Below the pieces are notes generated by a model, which saw only the letters and a program-made list of their open reading frames with translations, did not search any database and had not been told where the DNA came from. Below are positions 46,590 through 55,395 of a DNA stretch of 64,000 bases, piece after piece; the first letter of the stretch is position 1, and each line of letters starts with the position of its first letter. A program made the position numbers and the translations under genes. Source of the DNA: Loktanella sp. 3ANDIMAR09 (GTDB lineage: Bacteria > Pseudomonadota > Alphaproteobacteria > Rhodobacterales > Rhodobacteraceae); contig NZ_LJAK01000016.1 of the NCBI RefSeq assembly GCF_001420005.1, positions 1-64,000 on the forward strand, written 5' to 3'.

Positions 46590-46724
46590 GGTGGGCCCCG
46601 ACGGCGGCTGATGCGGCATGCAGGTTGCCGACAGGCAACGTCCGCCGCAAGAGTGCCCTTCGCCCGTGGAATTGCAATGGCGGCTCTTTTCTACCCGGGT
46701 CTTTTCGGGATAGCTGTGCACCCG

Positions 46725-46753
46725 TTGACACGGACCAGGTCCGACATTGCATT
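46725..46753 (+). promoter_or_regulatory. Putative promoter with palindromic operator for the export/sulfation operon
   Basis: A perfect -35 TTGACA (46725-46730), a 17-bp spacer and TGCATT (46748-46753) as a weak -10. The spacer contains CGGACC-A-GGTCCG (46731-46743), a 13-bp inverted repeat suited to a dimeric regulator. The first gene starts 58 bp downstream. Confidence 0.5.
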
Positions 46754-46810
46754 TACGCCCGCGCAGGCTGGCCCCGCAGGGGGTCGCCCGCTGAAAGAAC
46801 CGATTTGGAC

Positions 46811-47656
46811 ATGACAGAGACCCCGACCCCGGCCTTGCGGCAGATCGTCTTGGAAAACGGGCGGACGGACAGCCATTACTGGCGCGATATCTGGTCCTAC
46901 CGCGAATTGTTCTTTGTGCTGGCCTGGCGCGACATCGCCGTGCGCTACAAGCAAAGCGCGCTGGGGGCGGCCTGGGCCGTGGTGCGCCCGGTCATGGCGA
47001 TGATCGTGTTCACCTTCATCTTTGGCCGGATCGCGAACCTGCCCAGCGTGGGTGACGCCCCCTACCCGATCATGGTCTATGCCGGCATGCTGCCCTGGTT
47101 TTTGATGTCCACGATCCTGGGCGATGCCTCGCAGAGTCTCGTGGGCAGCGCCAACATGATCAGCAAGATCTACTATCCGCGCCTGATCACCCCTGCGGCC
47201 AGTTCGATCGTGTCGCTTGTGGATTTTCTGATTTCCTTCTGCGTGCTGCTGATCCTGATGCTGATCTTCTGGTATCCGCCCAGCTGGCACATCGTGTTCC
47301 TGCCGGTTTTCGTGGTCTATGCGGTGGCGGTGGCCTTTGGGCCTGCGCTCTATCTGGCGTCACTCAACGTGCGTTACCGGGACTTCCGGTTCATCGTGCC
47401 CTTTGTCGTGCAACTTGGCCTTTATGTCTCGCCCGTGGGCTTTTCCAGCGACGTGGTGCCGGATCAATGGCGCCTTCTTTACAGTCTGAACCCGGCGGTG
47501 TCGGTCATCGACGGGTTCCGCTGGTGCATCCTGGGCGGCGAGGCTGTGATCTACTGGCCCGGTTTCGTGCTGGGGCTGGGTGTGACGGCTGTCCTGATGT
47601 TCCTCGGCCTGCGCGCCTTTCGGCGCACGGAACGCAGCTTTGCGGATTATATCTGA
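46811..47656 (+). CDS. O-antigen/EPS ABC exporter permease (Wzm-like)
   Basis: A 281-residue ABC-2 permease with six transmembrane segments. Family features are LAWRDIAVRYKQSALGAAW near residue 40, FGRIANLPS, PYPIMVYAGMLPWFLMS and NVRYRDFRFIVPF, typical of Wzm-type exporters of lipid-linked polysaccharide. It belongs to a different subfamily from the KpsM/CtrC-type permease at 8942-9748. It pairs with the Wzt-like ATPase gene directly downstream (TGATG junction). First gene of a long operon; the start at 46811 fits the family N terminus. Confidence 0.92.
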   Translation: MTETPTPALRQIVLENGRTDSHYWRDIWSYRELFFVLAWRDIAVRYKQSALGAAWAVVRPVMAMIVFTFIFGRIANLPSVGDAPYPIMVYAGMLPWFLMSTILGDASQSLVGSANMISKIYYPRLITPAASSIVSLVDFLISFCVLLILMLIFWYPPSWHIVFLPVFVVYAVAVAFGPALYLASLNVRYRDFRFIVPFVVQLGLYVSPVGFSSDVVPDQWRLLYSLNPAVSVIDGFRWCILGGEAVIYWPGFVLGLGVTAVLMFLGLRAFRRTERSFADYI

Positions 47657-48903
47657 TGACGGACACGATGATTTCCGTGCGCGGCCTGGGCAAGCGTTAC
47701 CTGATCGGCCACGACACCCAGCGCGCGACCACCCTGCGCGAGGGGCTGGCCCAGACGGCCGCCACCCTGAAGCGCAACCTGGGCCGCACCCTGCGCGGCG
47801 AACAGCTGCTGGCGGGTGACAGCGTCGAGGAATTCTGGGCGCTGCGTGATCTGGAATTCGACGTCAAACGCGGCGATATCGTCGGCGTCGTGGGCGCCAA
47901 TGGGGCGGGCAAATCGACCCTGCTCAAGGTCTTGTCACGGATTACCGAACCGACCGAGGGGCAGGCGCGCATCACCGGGCGCATGGCCAGCCTGCTCGAG
48001 GTCGGGACCGGGTTTCACCCCGAACTGACAGGCCGCGAGAATATCTTTCTCAACGGGGCGATCCTCGGCATGAGCCGGGCCGAGATCCGCGCCAAGCTGG
48101 ACGAGATCGTGGATTTCTCCGGCGTGGAAAAATTCCTTGATACCCCCGTCAAACGCTATTCCAGCGGCATGTCCGTCCGGCTGGCCTTTTCGGTGGCCGC
48201 CCACCTGGAACCCGAAATCCTGGTGGTGGACGAGGTGCTGGCCGTAGGCGATGCCGCATTCCAGCGCAAATCCCTGGGCAAGATGGAACAGGTGTCACAA
48301 GAGGGACGCACGGTGCTGATCGTCAGCCACAACCAGGGATCGCTGCGCAACCTGTGCAAGACCGGCATCCTGCTGCAAAAGGGCCGCCTGACCATGACCG
48401 GCACCATCGACGAGGTGCTGACCTGCTATGCGGGCGACCATGACAGCAACTCCAGCGCGATCACCGACAGCGGGCGCGACGGGGCTGCCTTTACCAGCCT
48501 GCGCATCGAAAGCCCGGCCAATCAGCTGCGCGGCGCTGTCTGCGGTGCCCCTTGCGATATCGTGCTGGGCTACCGCACCGACCCCGAACGGGTGAAATCG
48601 CTCAGTTTCCGGATCGGGGTGCTGGATGCCTATGGCAACCGGCTCACACAGCTGGCGTCGGAGGATTTCGGCAAGACCTACGCCAGCACCCCGACCGGCG
48701 AGGTCCGGATCCACCTCGACCGTCTGCCGCTGGCGGCGGGGCGCTATACGCTGAACCTGAACATGCGGCTGGACGGCAACCGGCTGCATCATCTGGCCAA
48801 TGCCGCCGCACTCGATGTCGAACAGGGCGATTACCTGGGCACCGGCACCCTCAGCGGCAACACCCAGGTCGGGCCGGTGATCATCGACCATAGCTGGAGT
48901 TGA
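47656..48903 (+). CDS. O-antigen/EPS ABC exporter ATPase with carbohydrate-binding domain (Wzt-like)
   Basis: A 415-residue protein. The ABC domain (to ~residue 270) carries Walker A GANGAGKSTL, signature YSSGMSVRLAF, Walker B ILVVDEV and the switch His in VSHNQG. A C-terminal beta-sandwich of ~140 residues (RIGVLDAYGNRLTQLASEDF) resembles the Wzt domain that recognises the terminal modification of the finished glycan before export. Such a domain implies a chain capped by a chemical group, which could be one of the sulfate, methyl or acetyl groups made by enzymes in the same operon. Start codon overlaps the wzm stop by one base. Confidence 0.92.
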   Translation: MTDTMISVRGLGKRYLIGHDTQRATTLREGLAQTAATLKRNLGRTLRGEQLLAGDSVEEFWALRDLEFDVKRGDIVGVVGANGAGKSTLLKVLSRITEPTEGQARITGRMASLLEVGTGFHPELTGRENIFLNGAILGMSRAEIRAKLDEIVDFSGVEKFLDTPVKRYSSGMSVRLAFSVAAHLEPEILVVDEVLAVGDAAFQRKSLGKMEQVSQEGRTVLIVSHNQGSLRNLCKTGILLQKGRLTMTGTIDEVLTCYAGDHDSNSSAITDSGRDGAAFTSLRIESPANQLRGAVCGAPCDIVLGYRTDPERVKSLSFRIGVLDAYGNRLTQLASEDFGKTYASTPTGEVRIHLDRLPLAAGRYTLNLNMRLDGNRLHHLANAAALDVEQGDYLGTGTLSGNTQVGPVIIDHSWS

Positions 48904-48911
48904 GACCGGCG

Positions 48912-49715
48912 ATGGCGCGCAGTTTGAAATCATGGCTCTTTGGTCACGGCATTTCACTCAGCGTGCTGCGACCGGGCCAGCGCGCGCGGCTGCTGGGCCA
49001 GACCGACAGCCGGGCCAGCGATGTCTATCTGTGTTCCTTTCCACGTTCGGGCAACACATGGACCCGGATGATCGTGGCCTTTGTGCTGGACCCGGCGCTG
49101 GATGACGTGGATCTGGATGTGATCGACAGGCTGGTGCCGCGCAGCCGCGAGGCGGACCACAGCCCGACCACCCCGCGGGTGCTGAAAAACCACGCCCCCG
49201 CCTTTGATCTGTTTCCGCGCGTGATCTACAACGTGCGCGACGGGCGCGACGTGACCCTGTCGAACCATGCCTACGACTCAAAAACTATCGGCTATACCGG
49301 CGACCGGCTGACCTATATCGCGGACCGGGCCGGACGGCCCTTTGGCCTGTGGCACGACCATGTCCGGCAGGCGCTGGCCTATCAGCGCCGCTACCCCGAC
49401 CGGTTCCTGATGCTGCGCTACGAGGATCTGCGCCGCGATCCCGCGGCCCAGATCCGCCGCGTGGCGGACTTTCTGGGCAAATCCGTCACTGATGCCCGCA
49501 TTGCCCGGATCATCGCGCTGACCGATCTGGACCGGCAACGCGCGCGGGCCACCAGCGACGACCCGCGCAAGGCCCATACCTTGCAAACCGGCGCGGTCGG
49601 TGGCTGGCGCGACCGCATGACCCCCGACGAGATCAGGCTGTTCGAGGCCCTCTCTGCCCCTGAACTGACGCTGCTGGGCTATCCGCTCAGCACCGATCCG
49701 CAAGAGGGGGCATGA
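48912..49715 (+). CDS. PAPS-dependent sulfotransferase (type 1)
   Basis: A 267-residue protein with both cofactor loops of the sulfotransferase fold: the 5'-phosphosulfate-binding motif CSFPRSGNTWTR (41-52) and the 3'-phosphate motif YNVRDGRDVTLSNHAY (R109, S116). LRYEDLRRDPAAQIRRVADF is the usual C-terminal helix region, and GGWRDRM near the end is typical. It should transfer sulfate from PAPS to a hydroxyl of a glycan or small molecule in the cytoplasm. ATG at 48912 has GAG upstream; a TTG at 48900 overlapping the wzt stop is an alternative. Its position right after wzm/wzt suggests that the exported glycan is sulfated. Confidence 0.87.
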   Translation: MARSLKSWLFGHGISLSVLRPGQRARLLGQTDSRASDVYLCSFPRSGNTWTRMIVAFVLDPALDDVDLDVIDRLVPRSREADHSPTTPRVLKNHAPAFDLFPRVIYNVRDGRDVTLSNHAYDSKTIGYTGDRLTYIADRAGRPFGLWHDHVRQALAYQRRYPDRFLMLRYEDLRRDPAAQIRRVADFLGKSVTDARIARIIALTDLDRQRARATSDDPRKAHTLQTGAVGGWRDRMTPDEIRLFEALSAPELTLLGYPLSTDPQEGA

Positions 49716-50344
49716 TGGTTGCAGTCGCATACATGGCACGGGCGGTTCGTGTGCGTCATGTGGAGTCTTGTGTTGCGATGGCGGGTGCGCGTGACCGGCC
49801 CCGGCCGGCTGGTGGTCGTGGCCCATGTGTGCGTCGCGGCCGCCCCAATGCCCGCATCACCCTGTCGGATGGTCTGCTGCATCTGGGCGCGCGCTGGCCG
49901 CATTTCGCGGCCCTGCCTTGCGTGCTCAAGCTTGACTCAGGCGCTGCGATCACGGTGAAGGGGCGGTTTCGGCTGCATACGGGGTTCGTCTGCGCGCTGG
50001 CACCGGGGGCGCGGCTGACGCTGGGGTCTGGCTACATGAATTATCGCGGCACCATCGATTGTTTTGCGGATATCCGCATCGGTGACCGGGTCGCCATCGG
50101 ACCTGACGTGGTGATCCGCGATTCCGACAATCACGCTCTGGCGGGGCGCGGCCCTGCGACGGCGCCTGTGGTGATCGGGGATGACGTCTGGATCGGACAG
50201 CGTGCGATGATCCTCAAGGGGGTGACCATCGGTGACGGGGCTGTTGTCGCGGCGGGCGCTGTGGTCACCCGTGATGTAGCACCGCGCAGCCTGGTCGGCG
50301 GTGTGCCGGCCCGGGTGCTGCGCACAGGGGTCCAGTGGCAATGA
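49712..50344 (+). CDS. Hexapeptide-repeat acetyltransferase, N terminus possibly frameshifted
   Basis: The C-terminal ~165 residues form a left-handed beta-helix acetyltransferase of the LbetaH family (IRIGDRVAIGPDVVIRDSDNH, APVVIGDDVWIGQRAMILKG, VTIGDGAVVAAGAVV), with the conserved catalytic-type His in SDNH. It probably O-acetylates a sugar using acetyl-CoA. The first ~45 residues in this frame are arginine/proline-rich and unlike the family, while the +1 frame from about 49758 (ATG) to 49845 reads like a normal family N terminus (LRWRVRVTGPGRLVVVAHV). A single frameshift near 49830-49850 is therefore possible. The 49712 start has AGAGGGGG upstream and an ATGA overlap. Confidence 0.75.
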   Translation: MMVAVAYMARAVRVRHVESCVAMAGARDRPRPAGGRGPCVRRGRPNARITLSDGLLHLGARWPHFAALPCVLKLDSGAAITVKGRFRLHTGFVCALAPGARLTLGSGYMNYRGTIDCFADIRIGDRVAIGPDVVIRDSDNHALAGRGPATAPVVIGDDVWIGQRAMILKGVTIGDGAVVAAGAVVTRDVAPRSLVGGVPARVLRTGVQWQ

Positions 50345-51312
50345 CCAGCGCCCCCGATATCACCCATGCGCTGGCCGCGTTGCGCCCGGCGGGGGCGATC
50401 GCGCCGCCGCCCGCGCTGCTGGATCGCACTGCGCTGGATGTGCCGCTGGCGGACCCGGATGCAGTGGGTCACTGGGCCGGACAGGTCCTTGCAGGGCACA
50501 GCCTGCCTGATGGCCTGCGCATCGCGCTGGATCTGGACGACACGCTGCTGCACGGCAGCCAGACCTGTCCCACGCTTTGGGATCGGGGCGGCTATGCTGA
50601 TCCTGCGATCGTGCCGGGCTGGCGCTATGACCGGATGCGGGTGTCATGGCGCGGGCGGTTGCACTTGCTGCGCGGGCGGCCGCGCTATGATGCCGTGGCC
50701 CGCCACCACCACCCGGCCCTGACCGCGCCGCGCATCGTGGTCAGCCCGGACCTGCCGATGCTGTCGGTGCTGGGCTGGGTGCAGGCCCGTGGCGCGGTCC
50801 TGGGTCTGGCCACGGCCAGCGCGCGCATGCGTGTCGATCTGCTGCTGGACCGCCTGCCTGCCCTGCGCGCGCTGGTGGGTCCCCGTGTCATGGCGGCCGA
50901 GGATCTGGCACGCCGCCTGACCACCGCCCCCGACGACGCGGACCCGCTGTGGTCTGCCGCGGCCCCGGCCCATGCCGCACGGCCCCTGTCGCTGGCGGCC
51001 AAGACGCCCTGGGCGCTGGCCCCGCTGTGGGACGGGGCGGGCTATGACCTGCTGGTGGACGATTCCGCTGTGACCGCCGCCTTGATGGATACCGCCGGGC
51101 TGGGCGACCGCCTGCTGCATATCCCGGGCGGTGCGCTGTCACCCGCGGCCGGATGGGCCAATGCCGCGGCCCTGCTGCGCCGTCTGGCGGGTCTGCCCAC
51201 GCCGGACAGCATCCCCGCCCCGCCGCTCGTGGGCACGCTGCGGATCGAGGACCCGCTGTATTGGCCCTGCCTGCATCTGTCCGATCAGTTCGAGGATCCC
51301 GCCCATGGATAG
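50341..51312 (+). CDS. HAD-superfamily protein of unknown function
   Basis: A 323-residue protein. After a ~60-residue N-terminal stretch comes HAD motif I, IALDLDDTLLHG (D64, D66). Motif II is the Thr/Ser in LGLATASARM, motif III the Lys of LAAKTPWALAPL, and motif IV LLVDDSA with two aspartates. It is therefore a potential phosphatase, acting perhaps on a sugar phosphate or on 3'-phosphoadenosine 5'-phosphate left by sulfotransferases; the latter is speculation, as dedicated PAP phosphatases belong to another family. ATGA overlap with the acetyltransferase gene. Confidence 0.65.
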   Translation: MTSAPDITHALAALRPAGAIAPPPALLDRTALDVPLADPDAVGHWAGQVLAGHSLPDGLRIALDLDDTLLHGSQTCPTLWDRGGYADPAIVPGWRYDRMRVSWRGRLHLLRGRPRYDAVARHHHPALTAPRIVVSPDLPMLSVLGWVQARGAVLGLATASARMRVDLLLDRLPALRALVGPRVMAAEDLARRLTTAPDDADPLWSAAAPAHAARPLSLAAKTPWALAPLWDGAGYDLLVDDSAVTAALMDTAGLGDRLLHIPGGALSPAAGWANAAALLRRLAGLPTPDSIPAPPLVGTLRIEDPLYWPCLHLSDQFEDPAHG

Positions 51313-52180
51313 TGTCGCCATCATCGTCATCAACCGCGACCGCCCTGATCTGACCGACGCCGTCGTGGAACAGGTCCGCGACATGGGGGCCGGGCTGGAT
51401 GTGGGGCTATACGTGGTCGAGGCCGGCAGCAGCCCGCAGGGCCGGTCGCGCCATGCCACCCACAGTTTCCATGACCCGACCTACCGGGGGCGCTATTTCG
51501 CGTTCAATCAGGGGTTGGCCTTTGCCCATGCGGACCGGCCCGCCTGGGATTACTACTGGTTCGTGTGCAACGACATCGTCTTTGCCCCCGGTCAGGACAC
51601 GCTGCGGCTGTTGTGGGAGGCCATGCAGACCGACCCCGCGATGGCCGCGATCGGCCCGGCAGAGCCGGAGGCCGACGATTATCAGGGCTGTTTTCCCAAA
51701 CCGGGACGCCAGTGGCACAAGGCCTCGACGATCCACGGGTTGGCGATGCTGATGCGCGGCACGGCTTACCGCGAGGTCGGCTATTGCAGCCCGCGGTTCC
51801 ACTATTCCCAGGGGGCCGGGACCGAATTCGCCTATAACGTCTACCGCGCGGGCTGGTTTCTGGCCTATTCGGATGTGGCGACACTCTATCATGCGCCGGG
51901 TGGCAGCACCTACGGTCAGGTTGTGCCGCTGTCGCGCCATGAATACCAGCGCCGCGCGCGCAATTTCGCCGCAAAAGAACTGCGCCGCCGCTACGGTCCC
52001 AACTGGGACGAGGTGTTCACCGCCGTGCTGCCGCCGGATGTCGAGGACAATACCTTTCCCTGGCAGAAACAGGTCTGGGAAACCAGGTTGCGCCGCAACT
52101 ACAAGGCCGATTTCCCCCGTTTCTTTCGCGCGGGCTCGCGCGTCAAACAGGCCCTGCGCCGCCTGATCGGACGTGGCTGA
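51305..52180 (+). CDS. GT2-like glycosyltransferase
   Basis: A 291-residue GT-A type protein beginning VAIIVINRDRPDLTDAVVEQ. It has a nucleotide-sugar-like region YYWFVCNDIVFAPG in place of a DxD motif (here N-D), GLAMLMRGTAYREVGYCSP and the acidic TEFAYNVYRAGW that resembles the catalytic ED-type loop. GAGGA precedes the start, which overlaps the HAD gene by 8 bp. Its donor is unknown. The replacement of the first DxD aspartate by Asn may alter metal binding. Confidence 0.7.
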   Translation: MDSVAIIVINRDRPDLTDAVVEQVRDMGAGLDVGLYVVEAGSSPQGRSRHATHSFHDPTYRGRYFAFNQGLAFAHADRPAWDYYWFVCNDIVFAPGQDTLRLLWEAMQTDPAMAAIGPAEPEADDYQGCFPKPGRQWHKASTIHGLAMLMRGTAYREVGYCSPRFHYSQGAGTEFAYNVYRAGWFLAYSDVATLYHAPGGSTYGQVVPLSRHEYQRRARNFAAKELRRRYGPNWDEVFTAVLPPDVEDNTFPWQKQVWETRLRRNYKADFPRFFRAGSRVKQALRRLIGRG

Positions 52181-52181
52181 C

Positions 52182-53447
52182 ATGCGGGTGCTGGCGCTTT
52201 CGACGACGGACTGGCGCGGGGGGGCTGCGCGGGTCGCCCATTACCTGACGCAAGGGCTGCGGGATCGCGGCCTCCACGCCGACCTTCTGGTGGCGGACAA
52301 GACGTCGGATGCGGATTTCGTCCAGACCATCGACGCCCCACCCGCGCCGCGCCGCGGGGTGCGGCGCCGCGTGGTGCAGCGGCTGGGTTACGGCGCGCTG
52401 AACCTGTTGTCGCCCAACGGTCCGGTGGCCTTTGATCCTGCGCGACTGGCGGATTACGACGTGGTGCACCTGCACGACGTGCCGCCCGTCAGCCTGCTGG
52501 ATCTGGTCCGCCGACTGGACAAACCCATCGTCTGGACCGTGCATTCCATGGCACCGCTGACGGGCAACTGTGTCTATCCCTACGGCTGCGACCGCTGGAT
52601 GCGGCGCTGCGGGTCCTGCCCCCAGTTCGGCCAGTGGCCCCTGATCTATCAGGCCCGCGACGCCAGTGCCGAGATCCTGACCGCCCGCCGTCTGGCCTAC
52701 GGGCGGATGCGATTTCAGGCCGTGGGGGTCAGCCAGTGGATCACCGACCGGATCGCGGACAGCGTCATGGGCGGCCAGCCCCGCCATACGGTGCAGAACC
52801 CCAGCTGGCGGCCTGACTATTATCCGACAGACCGCGCGGCGGCGCGCGCCGCACTGGGCATCCCCGACGGCGCCTTTGCCGTCATGGTATCGGTGTCGGG
52901 CAATGCGCTGGACCTGCGCAAGGGGCTGGACATCACCGCCGCCGCCGCGCGGGACATGCACCTGACGGGACCCGATGCCGACCGCCTGTTCCTGCTGCCT
53001 ACGGGGATCGTGCCGCCCGACGGTGACATGGCCGCCCTGCTGCGCGACATCCCCGGCCTGCCCCCGCGCATGATCGAGGACACCGCCACCCTGCGCCGCT
53101 ACTACACCGCCGCCGACGTGGTCTGGCATCCGTCGCGCGCGGATACCAGTTCGATGGTCAGCCTCGAGGCATTCGGCTGTGGCACACCGGTGATCGCGGC
53201 CGCCGTGGGCGGTGTGCCCGAGATCGTGCGCGACGGTGTGTCGGGCCTGCTGATCCCGCCCGATGATCCCGCAGCCCTTGTCGCAGCCACCCGCCGCCTG
53301 ATCCGCGATCCCGCGCTGATGGACCGCTTGCGGGCGGGCGCATTGGCCACAGCCCGTGACCACAATCCGGACCGGTTCATTGACGCCTACCTTGCCATCT
53401 ATCAAAAGACAGTCGCGTCCCCGCCCCTGTCAAAGGATATCCCGTGA
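52182..53447 (+). CDS. GT4-family glycosyltransferase
   Basis: A 421-residue GT-B enzyme. The N-terminal domain starts MRVLALSTTDWRGGAARVAH; the C-terminal nucleotide-sugar domain contains DLRKGLDITAAA and the GT4 loop SMVSLEAFGCGTPVIAAAVG with the E-x7-E-type pattern (E..G...VGG). GGVPEIVRDGVSGLLIPPDD is typical. A cysteine-rich stretch (NCVYPYGCDRWMRRCGSCP) resembles a zinc-knuckle insertion found in many GT4 enzymes of this type. It follows the GT2-like gene by one base and is coupled to the next gene by GTGA. Confidence 0.85.
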   Translation: MRVLALSTTDWRGGAARVAHYLTQGLRDRGLHADLLVADKTSDADFVQTIDAPPAPRRGVRRRVVQRLGYGALNLLSPNGPVAFDPARLADYDVVHLHDVPPVSLLDLVRRLDKPIVWTVHSMAPLTGNCVYPYGCDRWMRRCGSCPQFGQWPLIYQARDASAEILTARRLAYGRMRFQAVGVSQWITDRIADSVMGGQPRHTVQNPSWRPDYYPTDRAAARAALGIPDGAFAVMVSVSGNALDLRKGLDITAAAARDMHLTGPDADRLFLLPTGIVPPDGDMAALLRDIPGLPPRMIEDTATLRRYYTAADVVWHPSRADTSSMVSLEAFGCGTPVIAAAVGGVPEIVRDGVSGLLIPPDDPAALVAATRRLIRDPALMDRLRAGALATARDHNPDRFIDAYLAIYQKTVASPPLSKDIP

Positions 53448-54331
53448 TCGGCAGACTCTTTTACAAGGCGCGCCATCTGGCCCGCCAGTCGCCCCGGCTG
53501 ATCCACGCCCGCGATATCATCCGGCCCCGCATCCTGAAGACTGCGCCGGTGACAGGCACCACCGATACTGACGCCGAACTGCATGTGCTGACCTCGACCG
53601 GGGATTGGCTGAACCTGATCTGGTCGCTCAAGAGTTTCTATGCGCAGACCGGCCGGTCCTATGCGCTGGCGATCCATGGCGACCCCGACCTGTCTGCCGA
53701 GGCGATCACCGCCCTGCGTCATCATTTCCCCGATGCCCGCGTGATCGAACAATCGGACGCCCGCGATGCGGTGCTCGACAGCCTGTCGGGCCATCCGCGC
53801 TGCCGCCGCCTGCGCGAAACCAACACCCTGTCGATCAAGAGTTTCGATTTCGCGCATTTCCTGAACAGCGACCGGATGATCCTGTTCGACAGCGACCTGT
53901 TGTTCTTTGACCGGCCCACCGCCTTTCTGGACCGGCTGGACGATCGCAGCCGCCGGGTGAACGCCTATAACGCCGATGTGGATACCGCCTATGCGGTGGA
54001 TATCGACACGATCCGCGCCCATGGCTTTGACATCGTCCCGCAGATCAATTCGGGCTTCGGGCTGGTGCACCGCGACAGCCTGAACCTTGACTGGATGGAG
54101 GAATTCCTGGGAATTCCCGGCATGATGGAGGGGCATTTCTGGCGCATCGAACAGACCCTGTTCGCCCTGTCAGGGTCGCGTTTCGGGGCCGAACTGCTGC
54201 CCGAGGATTACCGCGTGTTCCTGCAAGGGGACGTGGGCGACAAACCCTATCGCCATTATGTCGGTGCGGTCCGCAACCAGATGTATACCGAAGGCATGCG
54301 GCGTCTGCAGGGGGCACTGCTGGCGACATGA
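53444..54331 (+). CDS. Nucleotide-diphospho-sugar transferase (GT-A, GT8-like)
   Basis: A 295-residue protein with a GT-A DxD motif in RMILFDSDLLFF (~145-156), preceded by the substrate-binding KSFDFAHFL segment, and QINSGFGLVHRD further on. This layout resembles GT8-like transferases. Donor and linkage are not predictable. Begins with GTG within the previous stop (GTGA) and ends with an ATGA overlap, indicating translational coupling. Confidence 0.72.
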   Translation: MIGRLFYKARHLARQSPRLIHARDIIRPRILKTAPVTGTTDTDAELHVLTSTGDWLNLIWSLKSFYAQTGRSYALAIHGDPDLSAEAITALRHHFPDARVIEQSDARDAVLDSLSGHPRCRRLRETNTLSIKSFDFAHFLNSDRMILFDSDLLFFDRPTAFLDRLDDRSRRVNAYNADVDTAYAVDIDTIRAHGFDIVPQINSGFGLVHRDSLNLDWMEEFLGIPGMMEGHFWRIEQTLFALSGSRFGAELLPEDYRVFLQGDVGDKPYRHYVGAVRNQMYTEGMRRLQGALLAT

Positions 54332-55395
54332 CCGGCGGGGGTGACATGCAGGTGCGTGCGGCCCCCGACTGGCGGCAGGGCAATCCCTATCAGCAGCTTC
54401 TGGCGCAGGCCCTGTCGCCCTTGGGTGTCGATGTGACCTTTCCCCGTGGCTACCGGCGCGGGTTGCCGCTCTGGCGCGACCTGCGCACCGCCCCCCGCCC
54501 CGAGATCCTGCATCTGCACTGGCCAGAGGCCTATCTGCGCCGCACCGCCCCGCTGCTGCGCGCAGCCTATGTCCTGCGCACGCTGACCGATCTGGCCCTG
54601 GTCAAACGTGGCGGCACGCGACTGGTGTGGACCGCGCATAACCTGACCGCCCATGACACCGCGACGCCGCGGCTGGATCTGGTCTTTGCCCGGCGGCTGG
54701 CCCGGTTGGCCGACCGGATCATCACCCATGGCGACGGCGCGCGCGATGCGGTCGTGGACCGGCTGGGCGCGGATCCCGCCCGGATCACGGTGATCCCGCA
54801 TGGCACGTTTCGCGATGTCTATGGCCCCGCACCCGACAGGGCCACCGCCCGCGCGGCACTGGGACTGGACCCCGATGCGCCGCTGGCGCTGTTTTTCGGC
54901 ATGATCAGACCCTACAAAGGCGTTTTGCCCCTGCTCGACGCATGGGACGCGCTGGGGATGCAGCGCGGAACCGCCCGGCTGATGATCGCGGGCGAGGCCC
55001 CTGATCCCGCCCATGCCAGCGCCACCCGCGCCCGCGCGCAGCACCTGCCGCAGGTCCGGCTGGACATGGGCAAGGTGCCGGACGACCGGGTGCCGCTGCT
55101 CTTGGCCGCTGCCGATGTGCTGGTGCTGCCCTTTGCCGCCAGCCTGACCTCGGGCACGGTGACGCTGGCGCAGGATTACGGCGTGCCGGTGGTCGTGCCC
55201 CGCACCCCCGGCACGGCAGAGGCCCGCAACGCGGTCATTGCAGATGACACCACGCCCGGCCCGCTGGGGCAGGCCATATTGCAGGCGCTGGCCCTGCCGC
55301 GCGGCCCCCGCACCCCGGATCCCGCCACCGGCTGGGACCGTGTCGCGGCACAGCATCGCGCGGTCTTTGAACAGGTGCTGGAGGCCGGGACATGA
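54328..55395 (+). CDS. GT4-like glycosyltransferase
   Basis: A 355-residue GT-B enzyme: N-terminal domain with HLHWPEAYLRR and RLVWTAHNLTAHDT, inter-domain VIPHGTFRDVYG, and C-terminal phosphate-binding FFGMIRPYKGVLPLLDAW. LPFAASLTSGTVTLAQDYG replaces the usual acidic E-x7-E loop, with GTVTLA in the place of SLLEA, as found in GT4 members acting on membrane-bound acceptors. ATGA overlaps link it to neighbours on both sides. Confidence 0.78.
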   Translation: MTGGGDMQVRAAPDWRQGNPYQQLLAQALSPLGVDVTFPRGYRRGLPLWRDLRTAPRPEILHLHWPEAYLRRTAPLLRAAYVLRTLTDLALVKRGGTRLVWTAHNLTAHDTATPRLDLVFARRLARLADRIITHGDGARDAVVDRLGADPARITVIPHGTFRDVYGPAPDRATARAALGLDPDAPLALFFGMIRPYKGVLPLLDAWDALGMQRGTARLMIAGEAPDPAHASATRARAQHLPQVRLDMGKVPDDRVPLLLAAADVLVLPFAASLTSGTVTLAQDYGVPVVVPRTPGTAEARNAVIADDTTPGPLGQAILQALALPRGPRTPDPATGWDRVAAQHRAVFEQVLEAGT

